A stretch of DNA of 64,000 nucleotides, taken from the NCBI RefSeq assembly GCF_002257565.1, contig NZ_CP022736.1:248001-312000 (forward strand), written 5' to 3'. A model generated the notes under the pieces. That model saw nothing but the letters and a program-made list of their open reading frames with translations. It was not told the origin of the DNA and made no database searches. This document shows, piece by piece, positions 8,653-17,716 of the stretch. Source of the DNA: Herbaspirillum sp. meg3. Lineage in GTDB: Bacteria > Pseudomonadota > Gammaproteobacteria > Burkholderiales > Burkholderiaceae_D. A program made the position numbers and the translations under genes. The first letter of the stretch is position 1. Each line of letters starts with the position of its first letter.

Positions 8653-9330
8653 GTGATCGACAAAATTACTGAGTCACTGGAACAAGCTGTGGCTGACATC
8701 CATGACGGCGCAACCGTCATGATCGGCGGCTTCGGCAATGCCGGCATGCCGGCGGCGCTGATTGACGCGCTGATTGCACAAGGCGCGCGCGACCTTACTA
8801 TCGTCAACAACAATGCCGGCAACGGCGACACCGGACTGGCCGCATTGCTCAAGGCCAAGCGCGTGAAGAAGATCATTTGTTCCTTCCCACGCCAGACCGA
8901 TTCCTACGTGTTCGACGCGCTTTATCGTGCCGGCGAAATCGAGCTGGAACTGACGCCGCAAGGCAACCTGGCCGAGCGTATCCGCGCCGCCGGCGCCGGC
9001 ATCGGCGGTTTCTTCTCACCGACCGGCTACGGCACCATGCTGGCCGACGGCAAGGAAACCCGTCTCATCGATGGCCGCCACTATGTGCTGGAGTCGCCAA
9101 TCCACGCCGACTTCGCGCTGATCAAGGCGCTGCGCGGTGACCGCTGGGGCAACCTGGTGTATCGCAAGACCGCGCGCAACTTCGGCCCCATCATGGCCAT
9201 GGCCGCCAAGTGCGCCATCGCCCAGGTGAGCGAAGTGGTCGAACTGGGCCAGCTCGATCCGGAAGCCATCGTGACGCCGGGCATCTTTGTGCAGCGTGTG
9301 GTGTTGCAGAACGCACAGGAGACCAAATAA
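8653..9330 (+). CDS. pcaI: 3-oxoadipate CoA-transferase subunit A
   Basis: A 225-residue alpha subunit of the succinyl-CoA:3-oxoadipate CoA-transferase, which activates 3-oxoadipate to its CoA ester, the penultimate step of both branches. It shows the family I glycine-rich stretch MIGGFGNAGMP near residue 25 and FFSPTGYGT in the middle. The start codon is GTG and its Shine-Dalgarno is weak. Its TAA overlaps the ATG of pcaJ by one base, implying translational coupling of the two subunits. First gene of the probable pcaIJF-livHMGF operon. Confidence 0.93.
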   Translation: MIDKITESLEQAVADIHDGATVMIGGFGNAGMPAALIDALIAQGARDLTIVNNNAGNGDTGLAALLKAKRVKKIICSFPRQTDSYVFDALYRAGEIELELTPQGNLAERIRAAGAGIGGFFSPTGYGTMLADGKETRLIDGRHYVLESPIHADFALIKALRGDRWGNLVYRKTARNFGPIMAMAAKCAIAQVSEVVELGQLDPEAIVTPGIFVQRVVLQNAQETK

Positions 9331-9980
9331 TGAGTTCCGCTAATCGTTTTTCCCGTGATCAGATCGCCGCACGCGTGGCGCAGGATATTCCCGAAGGTGC
9401 CTACGTCAACCTCGGCATCGGCCTGCCGACCAAGGTCGCCAACTATCTGCCGGCCGATAAAGAAGTCTTCTTGCACAGCGAAAATGGTTTGCTCGGCATG
9501 GGGCCGGCACCTGCGCCCGGCGAAGAAGACGAAGACCTCATCAACGCCGGCAAGCAGCCGGTGACTTTGCTGACCGGTGGCGCCTACTTCCACCACGGCG
9601 ACTCGTTCGCGATGATGCGCGGCGGCCATCTCGATATCTGTGTGCTCGGCGCCTTCCAGGTCTCGGCCACCGGCGATCTGGCCAACTGGCACACGGGTGC
9701 ACCGGATGCGATTCCGGCAGTCGGCGGCGCAATGGATCTGGCCATCGGCGCCAAGCAAGTGTTCGTGATGATGGAACATCAGACCAAGACCGGTGAAAGC
9801 AAAATCGTCTCGCACTGCGATTATCCGTTGACCGGCATCGGCTGCGTCAACCGCATCTATACGGATGTAGCCGTGCTGGATGTGACCGAACACGGCCTGC
9901 GCGTGCGCGAGATCGTCGACGGCATGTCCTTTGACGAACTGCAGAAAATCACCGGTGCGCCGCTGTTGCCACCGGTGTGA
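9330..9980 (+). CDS. pcaJ: 3-oxoadipate CoA-transferase subunit B
   Basis: A 216-residue beta subunit partner of PcaI. The catalytic glutamate is in the SENG motif (Glu51, LHSENGLLGMGP). The start at 9330 is chosen by the one-base overlap with pcaI and by family alignment; the frame is open further upstream inside pcaI. Together with PcaI and PcaF it completes conversion of 3-oxoadipate to succinyl-CoA and acetyl-CoA. 30 bp separate it from pcaF. Confidence 0.93.
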   Translation: MSSANRFSRDQIAARVAQDIPEGAYVNLGIGLPTKVANYLPADKEVFLHSENGLLGMGPAPAPGEEDEDLINAGKQPVTLLTGGAYFHHGDSFAMMRGGHLDICVLGAFQVSATGDLANWHTGAPDAIPAVGGAMDLAIGAKQVFVMMEHQTKTGESKIVSHCDYPLTGIGCVNRIYTDVAVLDVTEHGLRVREIVDGMSFDELQKITGAPLLPPV

Positions 9981-10010
9981 CCCTGTAATCCAGTAACCAA
10001 AGAGAACATC

Positions 10011-11213
10011 ATGACTGAAGCCTTTATCTGCGACGCCATCCGTACTCCCATCGGCCGTTACGGCGGCGCACTAAAAGATGTGCGCGCCGATGACCTCGGT
10101 GCCATTCCATTGCGCGCGCTGATCGAACGCAATCCGCAAGTCGACTGGAACGCCGTCGACGACGTCATCTTCGGCTGCGCCAATCAGGCCGGTGAAGACA
10201 ATCGCAACGTCGCTCGCATGTCGGCGCTGCTGGCCGGTTTGCCGCAGTCGGTGCCAGGCACCACGATGAATCGTCTGTGCGGTTCGGGCATGGATGCGGT
10301 CGGTACCGCGGCGCGTGCGATCAAGTCGGGCGAAGCGCAGCTGATGCTGGCAGGCGGTGTCGAATCGATGACACGCGCGCCTTTCGTCATGGGCAAGGCC
10401 GACAGTGCTTTTTCACGCAGCGCCAATATCTACGACACGACTATCGGTTGGCGTTTTCCAAACGCACAGATGAAGGCGCTCTACGGTACCGACTCCATGC
10501 CGGAAACCGGTGAAAACGTCGCCGACGATTTCAAGATCAGCCGCCTCGATCAGGACAAATTCGCCGTCGCCAGCCAGGCCAAGGCCGCTGCCGCACAAGC
10601 CAACGGTACGCTCGCGCAAGAAATTACGCCCGTCGTGATTCCGCAAAAAAAGGGCGAGGCCATCACCGTCAGCAATGATGAGCATCCGCGTGCCACCAGC
10701 ATGGAAGCGCTGGCAAAGCTCAAAGGCGTGGTACGCGCCGATGGCACCGTTACCGCAGGCAATGCCTCCGGTGTCAACGACGGTGCTTGCGCTTTGCTGC
10801 TGGCGAGCGCAGAAGCAGTCAAGCAATACGGACTGACGCCGCGTGCGCGTATTGTCGGCATGGCGACTGCAGGTGTTGCGCCGCGCGTCATGGGCATCGG
10901 TCCGGCGCCGGCAACCAAGAAACTGCTGCAGCAAGTCGGCCTGACCATCGAACAAATGGACGTGATCGAACTGAACGAAGCATTTGCCTCGCAAGGTCTG
11001 GCGGTGCTGCGTGAACTGGGTGTCGCCGATGACGACCCACGCGTCAATCCTAACGGTGGCGCGATTGCACTCGGCCATCCGCTTGGCATGAGCGGCGCGC
11101 GCCTGATTACCACCGCGATGTATCAGCTGCAACGTACCGGCGGGCGCTACGCACTGTGCACCATGTGCATCGGTGTTGGGCAGGGCATTGCAACTGTCAT
11201 TGAGCGTATCTGA
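10011..11213 (+). CDS. pcaF: 3-oxoadipyl-CoA thiolase
   Basis: A 400-residue thiolase that cleaves 3-oxoadipyl-CoA to acetyl-CoA and succinyl-CoA. The nucleophile is in NRLCGSGMDA (about residue 90), the histidine in GHPLGMSGAR and the second cysteine in CTMCIGVGQG near the C-terminus. The length and the N-terminus EAFICDAIRTPIGRYGG are typical of PcaF/PaaJ. It is positioned directly after pcaIJ, as in many beta-ketoadipate operons, and is followed after 175 bp by the liv-type permease genes on the same strand. Confidence 0.94.
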   Translation: MTEAFICDAIRTPIGRYGGALKDVRADDLGAIPLRALIERNPQVDWNAVDDVIFGCANQAGEDNRNVARMSALLAGLPQSVPGTTMNRLCGSGMDAVGTAARAIKSGEAQLMLAGGVESMTRAPFVMGKADSAFSRSANIYDTTIGWRFPNAQMKALYGTDSMPETGENVADDFKISRLDQDKFAVASQAKAAAAQANGTLAQEITPVVIPQKKGEAITVSNDEHPRATSMEALAKLKGVVRADGTVTAGNASGVNDGACALLLASAEAVKQYGLTPRARIVGMATAGVAPRVMGIGPAPATKKLLQQVGLTIEQMDVIELNEAFASQGLAVLRELGVADDDPRVNPNGGAIALGHPLGMSGARLITTAMYQLQRTGGRYALCTMCIGVGQGIATVIERI

Positions 11214-11388
11214 AGCAGAGGATACCGTAAGAAAAAGAAGTAAAGACAAAGCTGCCGGCCATCAAGAGCCATGACAATACAGAGCAGCGCTTGCACAAGA
11301 GATTGAAGAGGAGACACCCCATGCATCACCCCACCTTTGTTCACATTCAACGCGGGAGCGTCGTGCGCTGCCGCCATGGAGACTGCTC

Positions 11389-12255
11389 ATGATCGGCAAC
11401 TTCATCGGTGTGATGTTCGACGGCATTGCGTACGGCGCGCTGCTGTTCCTGATCAGCGTCGGCCTGTCGGTCACGATGGGCATGATGAATTTCATCAACC
11501 TCGCCCACGGCGCGTTTGCGATGCTGGGCGGCTATGTCTGCGTTACCATTCTCAATCAGCTCGGCCTGCCTTTTCTGGCGTCCTTGCCCGTGGCCTTCCT
11601 GGCGTCGGCGGTGGTCGGCCTGGTGCTGGAGCGTACGCTCTATCGCCGTCTGTATAAAGCCAGTCATCTGGATCAGGTGTTGTTCTCTATCGGCCTGACC
11701 TTCATGGCCGTGGCCGGTGCGACGTACGTCTGGGGGCCGACGCAACAACCGGTGCATTTGCCGGACTGGCTGCGCGGACAGATTTCTCTGCTTGGTCTGG
11801 ATGTCGGTGCGTACCGTGTGTTCCTGATCGGCGTCGTGGTATTGGTGACTGCTGCATTGGGATTGCTGATTGAACGCACACGCTTCGGCGCGCAGATTCG
11901 TGCGTCGGTCGACAATCAGGTCGCTGCGGCAGGTCTGGGCATCAATGTCAGCCGCGTATTCAGCCTGACCTTTGCGCTCGGCTCCGGTCTGGCTGGTCTG
12001 GGTGGTGGTCTCGGTATTGATGTGCTGGGTCTGGATCCGACTTTCCCGATCAAGTACATGGTGTACTTCCTGCTGGTGGTTGCCGTCGGCGGCGCGGGCA
12101 CGATCAAGGGGCCGTTGCTGGCTGCCGTGATCCTCGGAATTTTCGACGTGGCCGGCAAATACTATGTGCCTGAAATCGGCGCCTTCGTGATCTACGGCCT
12201 GATGGTGCTGCTGCTGATTCTGTTCCCTGCCGGTCTGATGCGGAGGCGTGGATGA
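11389..12255 (+). CDS. Branched-chain-type ABC transporter permease (LivH)
   Basis: A 288-residue integral inner-membrane permease of the LivH family, with about eight hydrophobic segments and the family motif MNFINLAHGAFAMLGGY near residue 30. A GGAG Shine-Dalgarno lies 7 nt before the ATG. It overlaps livM by 4 bp. The set has no binding protein of its own. Its placement behind pcaIJF suggests import of an aromatic acid rather than of leucine. The SBPs at 4148-5323, 17717-18904 and 23171-24358 are the obvious partners (inference). Confidence 0.9.
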   Translation: MIGNFIGVMFDGIAYGALLFLISVGLSVTMGMMNFINLAHGAFAMLGGYVCVTILNQLGLPFLASLPVAFLASAVVGLVLERTLYRRLYKASHLDQVLFSIGLTFMAVAGATYVWGPTQQPVHLPDWLRGQISLLGLDVGAYRVFLIGVVVLVTAALGLLIERTRFGAQIRASVDNQVAAAGLGINVSRVFSLTFALGSGLAGLGGGLGIDVLGLDPTFPIKYMVYFLLVVAVGGAGTIKGPLLAAVILGIFDVAGKYYVPEIGAFVIYGLMVLLLILFPAGLMRRRG

Positions 12256-13319
12256 GCACAGTTACACCAGGCGCGCCAACTTCTACGCCCGCCACGGCTG
12301 CACCAACCTCTAGCGCAAAGACCACTACCATGTCTCCCTTGCTTCGCCTGCCCAATGACCGCTGGAAGCCGCTGGAAATCATTTTCTGGCTGCTACCGGT
12401 GGCAGCGTATTTTGTCTTCCCCGAGTACCTGATCCTGATCAGTCAGATCATGATCGTCGGCTTGTTCGCCATCTCGCTCGACCTGATTCTCGGCTATGGC
12501 GGCATTGTGTCGCTCGGCCATGCAGCCTTCTTCGGCCTTGGCGCATATACCGCCGGCTTGCTGTCGGCGCATGGCTGGGGTGAACCGATCAGCGGCATGC
12601 TGCTGGCGGCGGTGGTCGCCGCACTGTTCGGCTACATCATCAGTTTTCTGGTGGTGCGCGGTAACGATCTGGCGCGTCTGATGGTGACACTGGGCATCGG
12701 CCTCATGCTGTTCGAAGCGGCCAACAAGGCTGCCTTCATCACCGGCGGTGTCGATGGTTTGTCGGGGATGATGGTGGACAAGATCTTCGGCGTGTTCGAG
12801 TTCGATCTCAACGGCAAGGTTGCCTATATCTATAGCTTCGTTGTCCTGTTCATCCTGTTCGCAGTGTTGCGCCGTCTCGTTAATTCACCGTTCGGCCTGA
12901 GCCTGGTCGGCATCCGCGAAGGCGGTCGCCGCATGCCGGCCATCGGTGTCAACGTCAATCAGCGCCTGACGGTGATCTTCACCATCAGCGCCGCGATTGC
13001 CGGTGTGGCAGGTGCCTTGCTGGCCCAGACCACGCAGTTCGTCGGACTCGACGTACTGGGCTTTCCGCGTTCGGCTGAACTGCTGATCATCCTGGTGCTG
13101 GGCGGCACAGGTCGCCTGTATGGCGGGCTGGTCGGTGCAGCGATCTTCATGCTGGCGCAAGACTATCTCTCCGGTTTGAATCCGGCCTATTGGCAATTCT
13201 GGATCGGCCTGTTGCTGATCGTCATCGTGCTGTTCGCACGCGGCGGTATCCTCGGTGGCCTGACACTGATCTGGAACAACCTGCGCAAGACTTCGGGCAC
13301 AAAAGGAGAGCGCTCGTGA
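12252..13319 (+). CDS. Branched-chain-type ABC transporter permease (LivM)
   Basis: A 355-residue LivM-family permease. A hydrophilic Thr/Ala/Pro-rich N-terminal extension of ~35 residues precedes the first membrane segment. The hallmark LDLILGYGGIVSLGHAAFFGLGAY follows near residue 80. It starts 4 bp inside livH and ends overlapping the GTG of the ATPase gene, so the four transporter genes are translationally linked. It should form the heterodimeric channel with the upstream LivH. Confidence 0.9.
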   Translation: MSTVTPGAPTSTPATAAPTSSAKTTTMSPLLRLPNDRWKPLEIIFWLLPVAAYFVFPEYLILISQIMIVGLFAISLDLILGYGGIVSLGHAAFFGLGAYTAGLLSAHGWGEPISGMLLAAVVAALFGYIISFLVVRGNDLARLMVTLGIGLMLFEAANKAAFITGGVDGLSGMMVDKIFGVFEFDLNGKVAYIYSFVVLFILFAVLRRLVNSPFGLSLVGIREGGRRMPAIGVNVNQRLTVIFTISAAIAGVAGALLAQTTQFVGLDVLGFPRSAELLIILVLGGTGRLYGGLVGAAIFMLAQDYLSGLNPAYWQFWIGLLLIVIVLFARGGILGGLTLIWNNLRKTSGTKGERS

Positions 13320-14092
13320 GCATGACACCAAACACGGCTAAAAACACGACCCTGCGCACCGAAGGCCTGTCCAAACAATGGGGCGCCTTCAAGGCCAACA
13401 GCGACATCTCGCTGACCTTTGTTCCCGGTGCGCGCCATGCGCTGATCGGGCCGAACGGCGCAGGTAAAACCACGTTCATCAATTTGCTGACCGGCGGCTT
13501 TGCGCCATCGAGCGGCAAGGTCTTCTTTGGTGACGACGACATCACTTCGCTGCCGCAGCATGAGCGCGTCAAGCGCGGCATGACACGCACCTTTCAGATC
13601 AATACGTTGTTCGCGGGTCTGACGGTATTGGAATCCGTTGTACTGGCGATTTCCGAACGGCGCGGCATGCAGTACGTCTGGCACAAAACCGTGGCGCAAC
13701 AGACTGATGTCATCGACGAAGCCATGGCCTTGCTGGCATCGCTCAAGCTCGATGGCGAAGCCAACAGCATCACGCGCAGCCTCGCCTACGGCAAGCAACG
13801 CCTGGTTGAAATTGCATTGGCGCTGGCGACCAAACCAAAGGTGTTGTTGCTGGATGAACCGGCTGCCGGCATTCCTTCTGCGGAAAGCAAGGAGCTGTTC
13901 GAAGTCATCGCCGGACTGCCGCGCGACGTCACCATTGTTTTCATCGAACATGATATGGGTCTGGTGTTCCGCTTTGCCGAACGCATCACGGTGCTGGTCG
14001 GTGGAAAAGTGCTGACCGAAGGCACGCCGGCAGAAATCGCTGCCGACAAACGCGTCAAGGAAGTTTATCTGGGGGAGTCGGAACATGAGTGA
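13316..14092 (+). CDS. Branched-chain-type ABC transporter ATP-binding protein (LivG)
   Basis: A 258-residue ATPase. Walker A GPNGAGKTT, a LivG-type signature region (SLAYGKQRLVEIAL), Walker B VLLLDEPAAG and the H-loop in FIEHDMGLVF are all present. GTG at 13316 is preferred because a GGAG lies 8 nt before it and it overlaps the livM stop in the coupled GTGA arrangement; an ATG at 13322 is the alternative. The C-terminus overlaps the livF start by 8 bp. Confidence 0.88.
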   Translation: MSMTPNTAKNTTLRTEGLSKQWGAFKANSDISLTFVPGARHALIGPNGAGKTTFINLLTGGFAPSSGKVFFGDDDITSLPQHERVKRGMTRTFQINTLFAGLTVLESVVLAISERRGMQYVWHKTVAQQTDVIDEAMALLASLKLDGEANSITRSLAYGKQRLVEIALALATKPKVLLLDEPAAGIPSAESKELFEVIAGLPRDVTIVFIEHDMGLVFRFAERITVLVGGKVLTEGTPAEIAADKRVKEVYLGESEHE

Positions 14093-14786
14093 GCTGCTTG
14101 CACTCGACAAGGTCACCGCCGGTTACGGCGATTCGATCGTATTGGAAGATGTCTCGTTTTCCATGAAAGAAGGCGATAGCCTGGCGCTGCTGGGACGTAA
14201 CGGCGTGGGTAAAACCAGCCTGCTGGTCACGCTGATGGGATTGACTCGTCTGCACAGCGGCAGTATCCGCTGGTGCGGCGGCGATATCGTGCGCGTGCCG
14301 ACATACAGACGCGCACACGCCGGTTTGGGCTGGGTACCGCAAGAACGTTACATGTTCCCGTCATTGACGGTGGAAGAGCATCTGACGGTCGTTGCGCGTG
14401 GTGGCGAATGGGATTTGCCGAAGATCTACAAAATCTTCCCGCGTCTGGAAGAGCGACGCAACAACATGGGCAATCAGTTGTCGGGCGGCGAACAACAAAT
14501 GCTGGCGATTGCGCGCGCACTGATGGTGAGTCCGCGCATCCTGTTGCTCGATGAGCCGATGGAAGGGCTGGCGCCGATTATCGTGCAGGAGTTGCTGCGC
14601 GTGATCCGCGGGCTGGTCAAGGATATGGGGATGTCAGTGATTGTGGTGGAGCAGCATGCACGGATGGCGTTGTCGTTGACGCAGCGGGCGATTGTGCTGG
14701 ATCGTGGGCGGATTGTGCATGACTCGGATAGTGGGAGTTTGCTGGCGGATGGGGAGAAGTTGGATCGGTTGGTGGCGGTGGCGTGA
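14085..14786 (+). CDS. Branched-chain-type ABC transporter ATP-binding protein (LivF)
   Basis: A 233-residue ATPase with Walker A GRNGVGKTS, signature LSGGEQQMLAIARAL and Walker B ILLLDEPMEGLAP. It is the last gene of the pcaIJF-livHMGF unit. Codon usage at its 3' end becomes noticeably G/T-rich (from about 14600), unlike the body of the gene. The composite inverted repeat begins about 40 bp after its stop. Confidence 0.9.
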   Translation: MSELLALDKVTAGYGDSIVLEDVSFSMKEGDSLALLGRNGVGKTSLLVTLMGLTRLHSGSIRWCGGDIVRVPTYRRAHAGLGWVPQERYMFPSLTVEEHLTVVARGGEWDLPKIYKIFPRLEERRNNMGNQLSGGEQQMLAIARALMVSPRILLLDEPMEGLAPIIVQELLRVIRGLVKDMGMSVIVVEQHARMALSLTQRAIVLDRGRIVHDSDSGSLLADGEKLDRLVAVA

Positions 14787-14826
14787 TGGGGTTTTGTCCT
14801 GACTGTGGTCAGGATGACGGCGATCT

Positions 14827-15585
14827 TTGTTCCGACTTGTCGTATGTGGTAGCTTCGGTTTTTCTTTCTTCGATCAACCTTGCCGGGGGCGGCCCGGCAG
14901 CCGCTTACTTTCTTTGCTTCGCCAAAGAAAGTAAGCAAAGAAAGGCGACCGCTGGGTCGTAGCCCCCTTCGGGGGTTCCCGGCGCCAGCAGGCGAAAATC
15001 GGGAAGGGAAAACAACTCGCTGCGCTCAGACATTTTTCCCTTCTTAATCCGATTTTCACCCGCTGACACCGGCTACTCTCAAGCGGACTTCGAGACGGGC
15101 TCGCCTTCGGCATTGCGCTCTCAGATGTCGGTGACGCTACAGATTTCGGTTTTACTTTTTAACGCCATCGTCCCAGCGAACGCTGGGATCCATTGACGTT
15201 TGCGCTCAATCAACCGCCTTCACGACGCTGGGTTCCAACCGTCGTTGGAACGACAAAGCAGAAGAGGCTAAAGGAGTTCGCGCAGTCACCGTCCCTTGGC
15301 GATGCGAAGCGAGCCAGTTTCGAAGTCCGCTTGAGAGTAGCCGGTGTCAGCGGGTGAAAATCGGAAAAAGAAGGGAAAAATGTCTGAGCGAAGCGAGTTG
15401 TTTTCCCTTCCCGATTTGTGCCTGCTGGCGCCGGGGACCCCCGAAGGGGGCTACGACCCAGCGGTCGCCTTTCTTTGCTTACTTTCTTTGGCGAAGCAAA
15501 GAAAGTGAGTAGCTGCCGGGCTACCCCCGGCAAGGTTGATCGAAGAAAGAAAATCGAAGCTACCTAACAGAGACAGTCGGAACAA
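14827..15585. repeat. Composite long inverted repeat element, copy 1
   Basis: A 759-bp intergenic unit between two convergent genes. It begins with TTGTTCCGACT and ends with the inverted copy AGTCGGAACAA. The left arm (about 14860-15115) reappears inverted at about 15295-15560: a Pro/Gly-codon-like GC segment, a 10-bp hairpin ACTTTCTTTG/CAAAGAAAGT (14906-14935) and a segment containing TGACACCGGCTACTCTCAAG. The ~180-bp centre contains GTCCCAGCGAACGCTGGG and GGTTCCAACCGTCGTTGG dyads. Open frames through the arms are repeat artefacts. The second copy is at 29474-30089. It carries no transposase. It may work as a bidirectional terminator/insulator or be a MITE-like element. Confidence 0.8.
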
Positions 15586-15591
15586 AACACC

Positions 15592-16533
15592 TCACAAATC
15601 CAACACCAACACCCCCGTCTTCGCTCGAGAAACACAAGGCATAAACCAACGATTGGAAGCCTTCTCCTTCTCACTCAAGAACCCATCCCTGTGATCAGGA
15701 ATCCCCTCGATCACCTTGGTCTGACAAGTCCCGCACACGCCGACTTCGCAAGAGCAATCGACCTCGACCCCAGCCTCCTGCAGACAAGCCAAAGCCGTCT
15801 TTCCTGAGGCAACATCGATCTCTTTGCCATCCCTCAGCCGCACCACAAAAGCCGCATCACCTGCCTGCGCAACAGGTGCGGAAAAAGACTCCTTGTGCAC
15901 CTGCGATGCTCCCAACCTGGCCGTCGCAAAATCAACAACCGTCGCCATGAACGGCCCCGGCCCGCAAGTGTAAGCATGCGCGTCAACCGCAGCATCTGTC
16001 AGCGCCGCAGCAATAACAGCGCCCGTCTGTTCAGCTGACAGACCTGCATGGATGGACACATGCGCAGTCAGTGACGCTCCGGTCAATTCGTCCCGAAACG
16101 CAACACTCTCGTCATCGCGCACAAAGTAATGCAGATGAAAGTCGGCACCGTCACGCAACAAGGCATATGCCATCGACAACACCGGCGTAATCCCAATCCC
16201 ACCCGCAAACAAGAGATGCGAACCGGCAGCATCCGCCAACGCAAAAGCATTGCGTGGAGTACCGATCTGCAGGGCGTCGCCTTCCTTTGCTTCGGCATGC
16301 AGCCACGCAGAACCTCCACGCGATTGCGGCTCTTGCTTCACCGCGATGCGATAACGGTCGGGTGAGGGGTGATCACAGCACAGCGAGTATTGGCGCACCA
16401 GCCCATTGCCAAGTGTGATGTCGATATGTGCACCGGGTTGATACGCAGGAAGCGCCGTGCCGTCGGCGGCATGCAATTCAAAAATACGGATGGCTGTACC
16501 GCTGTTGCGGATGGCGGAGATGATGACGTTCAT
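15592..16533 (-). CDS. Rieske oxygenase reductase, VanB-like (second copy)
   Basis: A 313-residue phthalate-dioxygenase-reductase-type protein passing electrons from NAD(P)H through FMN and a [2Fe-2S] centre to a Rieske oxygenase. The flavin motif RQYSLC is near residue 50, the pyridine-nucleotide region GGIGITPVLSM near 110 and TCGPGPFM near 205. A C-terminal plant-type ferredoxin cluster CSCEVGVCGTC completes it. It lies 114 bp downstream of a VanA-like oxygenase and is its likely partner. The 3' end abuts the composite repeat. It is a paralogue of the VanB at 22165-23121. The substrate is unknown. Confidence 0.87.
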   Translation of the reverse strand: MNVIISAIRNSGTAIRIFELHAADGTALPAYQPGAHIDITLGNGLVRQYSLCCDHPSPDRYRIAVKQEPQSRGGSAWLHAEAKEGDALQIGTPRNAFALADAAGSHLLFAGGIGITPVLSMAYALLRDGADFHLHYFVRDDESVAFRDELTGASLTAHVSIHAGLSAEQTGAVIAAALTDAAVDAHAYTCGPGPFMATVVDFATARLGASQVHKESFSAPVAQAGDAAFVVRLRDGKEIDVASGKTALACLQEAGVEVDCSCEVGVCGTCQTKVIEGIPDHRDGFLSEKEKASNRWFMPCVSRAKTGVLVLDL

Positions 16534-16647
16534 GATGTTGGCACGTAAGCGACCGCCCCGCAGACAGACACGGTGGCGATCATTGAAAAGGGAGGACGAA
16601 CGCGCCGCAGCATGCAGGCATACAGCGCGCTCGCAGGAGACGTGTGC

Positions 16648-17676
16648 TCAGGCCGCCTGTTCGGCCTGCTGACTGAGCATGGTCACGATACGGCGCGCGC
16701 GATTGGCGCCGGCGTCGACGTGGATGTCGATCATCGATGCATTCTCGAACTGGCACATGTTGCGATACTGTGCCTCGATGATGACGCGGTCTTCTTCGAA
16801 GGTGGCGGCGGTTTGCTGATAGACCAGTTCCAGGTTGTCCGGCGCATCGGGATGCGATGAGCTGGCCATGGTCCAGAAGTAATGCGAGGTGGTCTCGGTC
16901 TCCGGTGTGATGCCATGGAAACCGCGCATGTGGAAGCCGCCACGGTGTGGGTCTTCCAGCGACTCCGTATCGGCATCAACCGCACCGGTGAAGATGTTGA
17001 GATGGGTGACGTGGAAGTCGATTTCCTGCCAGCGGTCGATCTTGCCCTTGAACGGCCACGCCGCACTATAGGTCGCAGGCGGCTGCGACGCTTTCATCCA
17101 GCGCACCACGCGCACGTTGTCGCCGTCGCTGGTGACGTTGGTCGGCGCCTCCATGTGCGTCTTCGCATTGCCGCCGATGGTCTTGGTGTGGACGTAGCCG
17201 ACATGACTGAGGTCAAGCAAATTGTCGTGGATCAGCTGATACGGTGCGTCGTAGTGGAATACGCCGCCCTTGTATCTGTAGCGGGGATTGTCGTGTGCCG
17301 CGATTTCGGGGGGCTGGCCGATCGGCTGACTATCTGTGCTCTCGCCCAGCCAGAGCCAGATGATTTCGTTGCGTACCGCGACCTTGTAGGCTTTGACGCA
17401 AGCCTTGCCGGGGATCTTGACCTGGCCGGGAATTTCAATGCACTGGCCGCTGGGTGCATACAGCAGGCCGTGATAACCGCAGCGGATACCGCCGTCTTCG
17501 AGCGAGCCGCACGACAGCGGTACGCTGCGGTGACAGCAACGGTCTTCCAGCGCGGCGACTTCGCCTGACTCGGTGCGAAACATGACGACCGGGCGATTAA
17601 GCAGGGTGCGGGCCAGAGGCTTGTCCTGAAGCTCCCAGACAAAGCCGGCGACGTACCATTGATTCAATGGAAACAT
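16648..17676 (-). CDS. Rieske non-heme iron oxygenase, VanA-like (second copy)
   Basis: A 342-residue oxygenase of the aromatic O-demethylase group. Rieske ligands are Cys47-x-His49 and Cys66-x2-His69 (CCHRS and CGYHG). The mononuclear iron motif NLLDLSHVGYVH follows near residue 160. AAAGGAG precedes the ATG. It lies 40 bp downstream of an SBP gene and upstream of its reductase, giving an SBP-oxygenase-reductase unit. It is diverged from the VanA at 20985, so a different methoxy-aromatic (for example isovanillate- or veratrate-type) is plausible but unproven. Confidence 0.87.
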   Translation of the reverse strand: MFPLNQWYVAGFVWELQDKPLARTLLNRPVVMFRTESGEVAALEDRCCHRSVPLSCGSLEDGGIRCGYHGLLYAPSGQCIEIPGQVKIPGKACVKAYKVAVRNEIIWLWLGESTDSQPIGQPPEIAAHDNPRYRYKGGVFHYDAPYQLIHDNLLDLSHVGYVHTKTIGGNAKTHMEAPTNVTSDGDNVRVVRWMKASQPPATYSAAWPFKGKIDRWQEIDFHVTHLNIFTGAVDADTESLEDPHRGGFHMRGFHGITPETETTSHYFWTMASSSHPDAPDNLELVYQQTAATFEEDRVIIEAQYRNMCQFENASMIDIHVDAGANRARRIVTMLSQQAEQAA

Positions 17677-17716
17677 GATGACTCCTTTCAGTGTTGCTGA
17701 TCAGCTGAGATACCAA

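Noticed and set aside
14906..14935. ACTTTCTTTG/CAAAGAAAGT hairpin considered as a stand-alone terminator
   Set aside because: It is a conserved internal part of the composite repeat and has no T-run of its own; it is described with the repeat instead.
14474..15533. Several ORFs in and around the first composite repeat, with products containing FFASPKKVSKERRPL-like stretches
   Set aside because: They are translations of the repeat arms, recur identically in the second repeat and show no codon bias of real genes.
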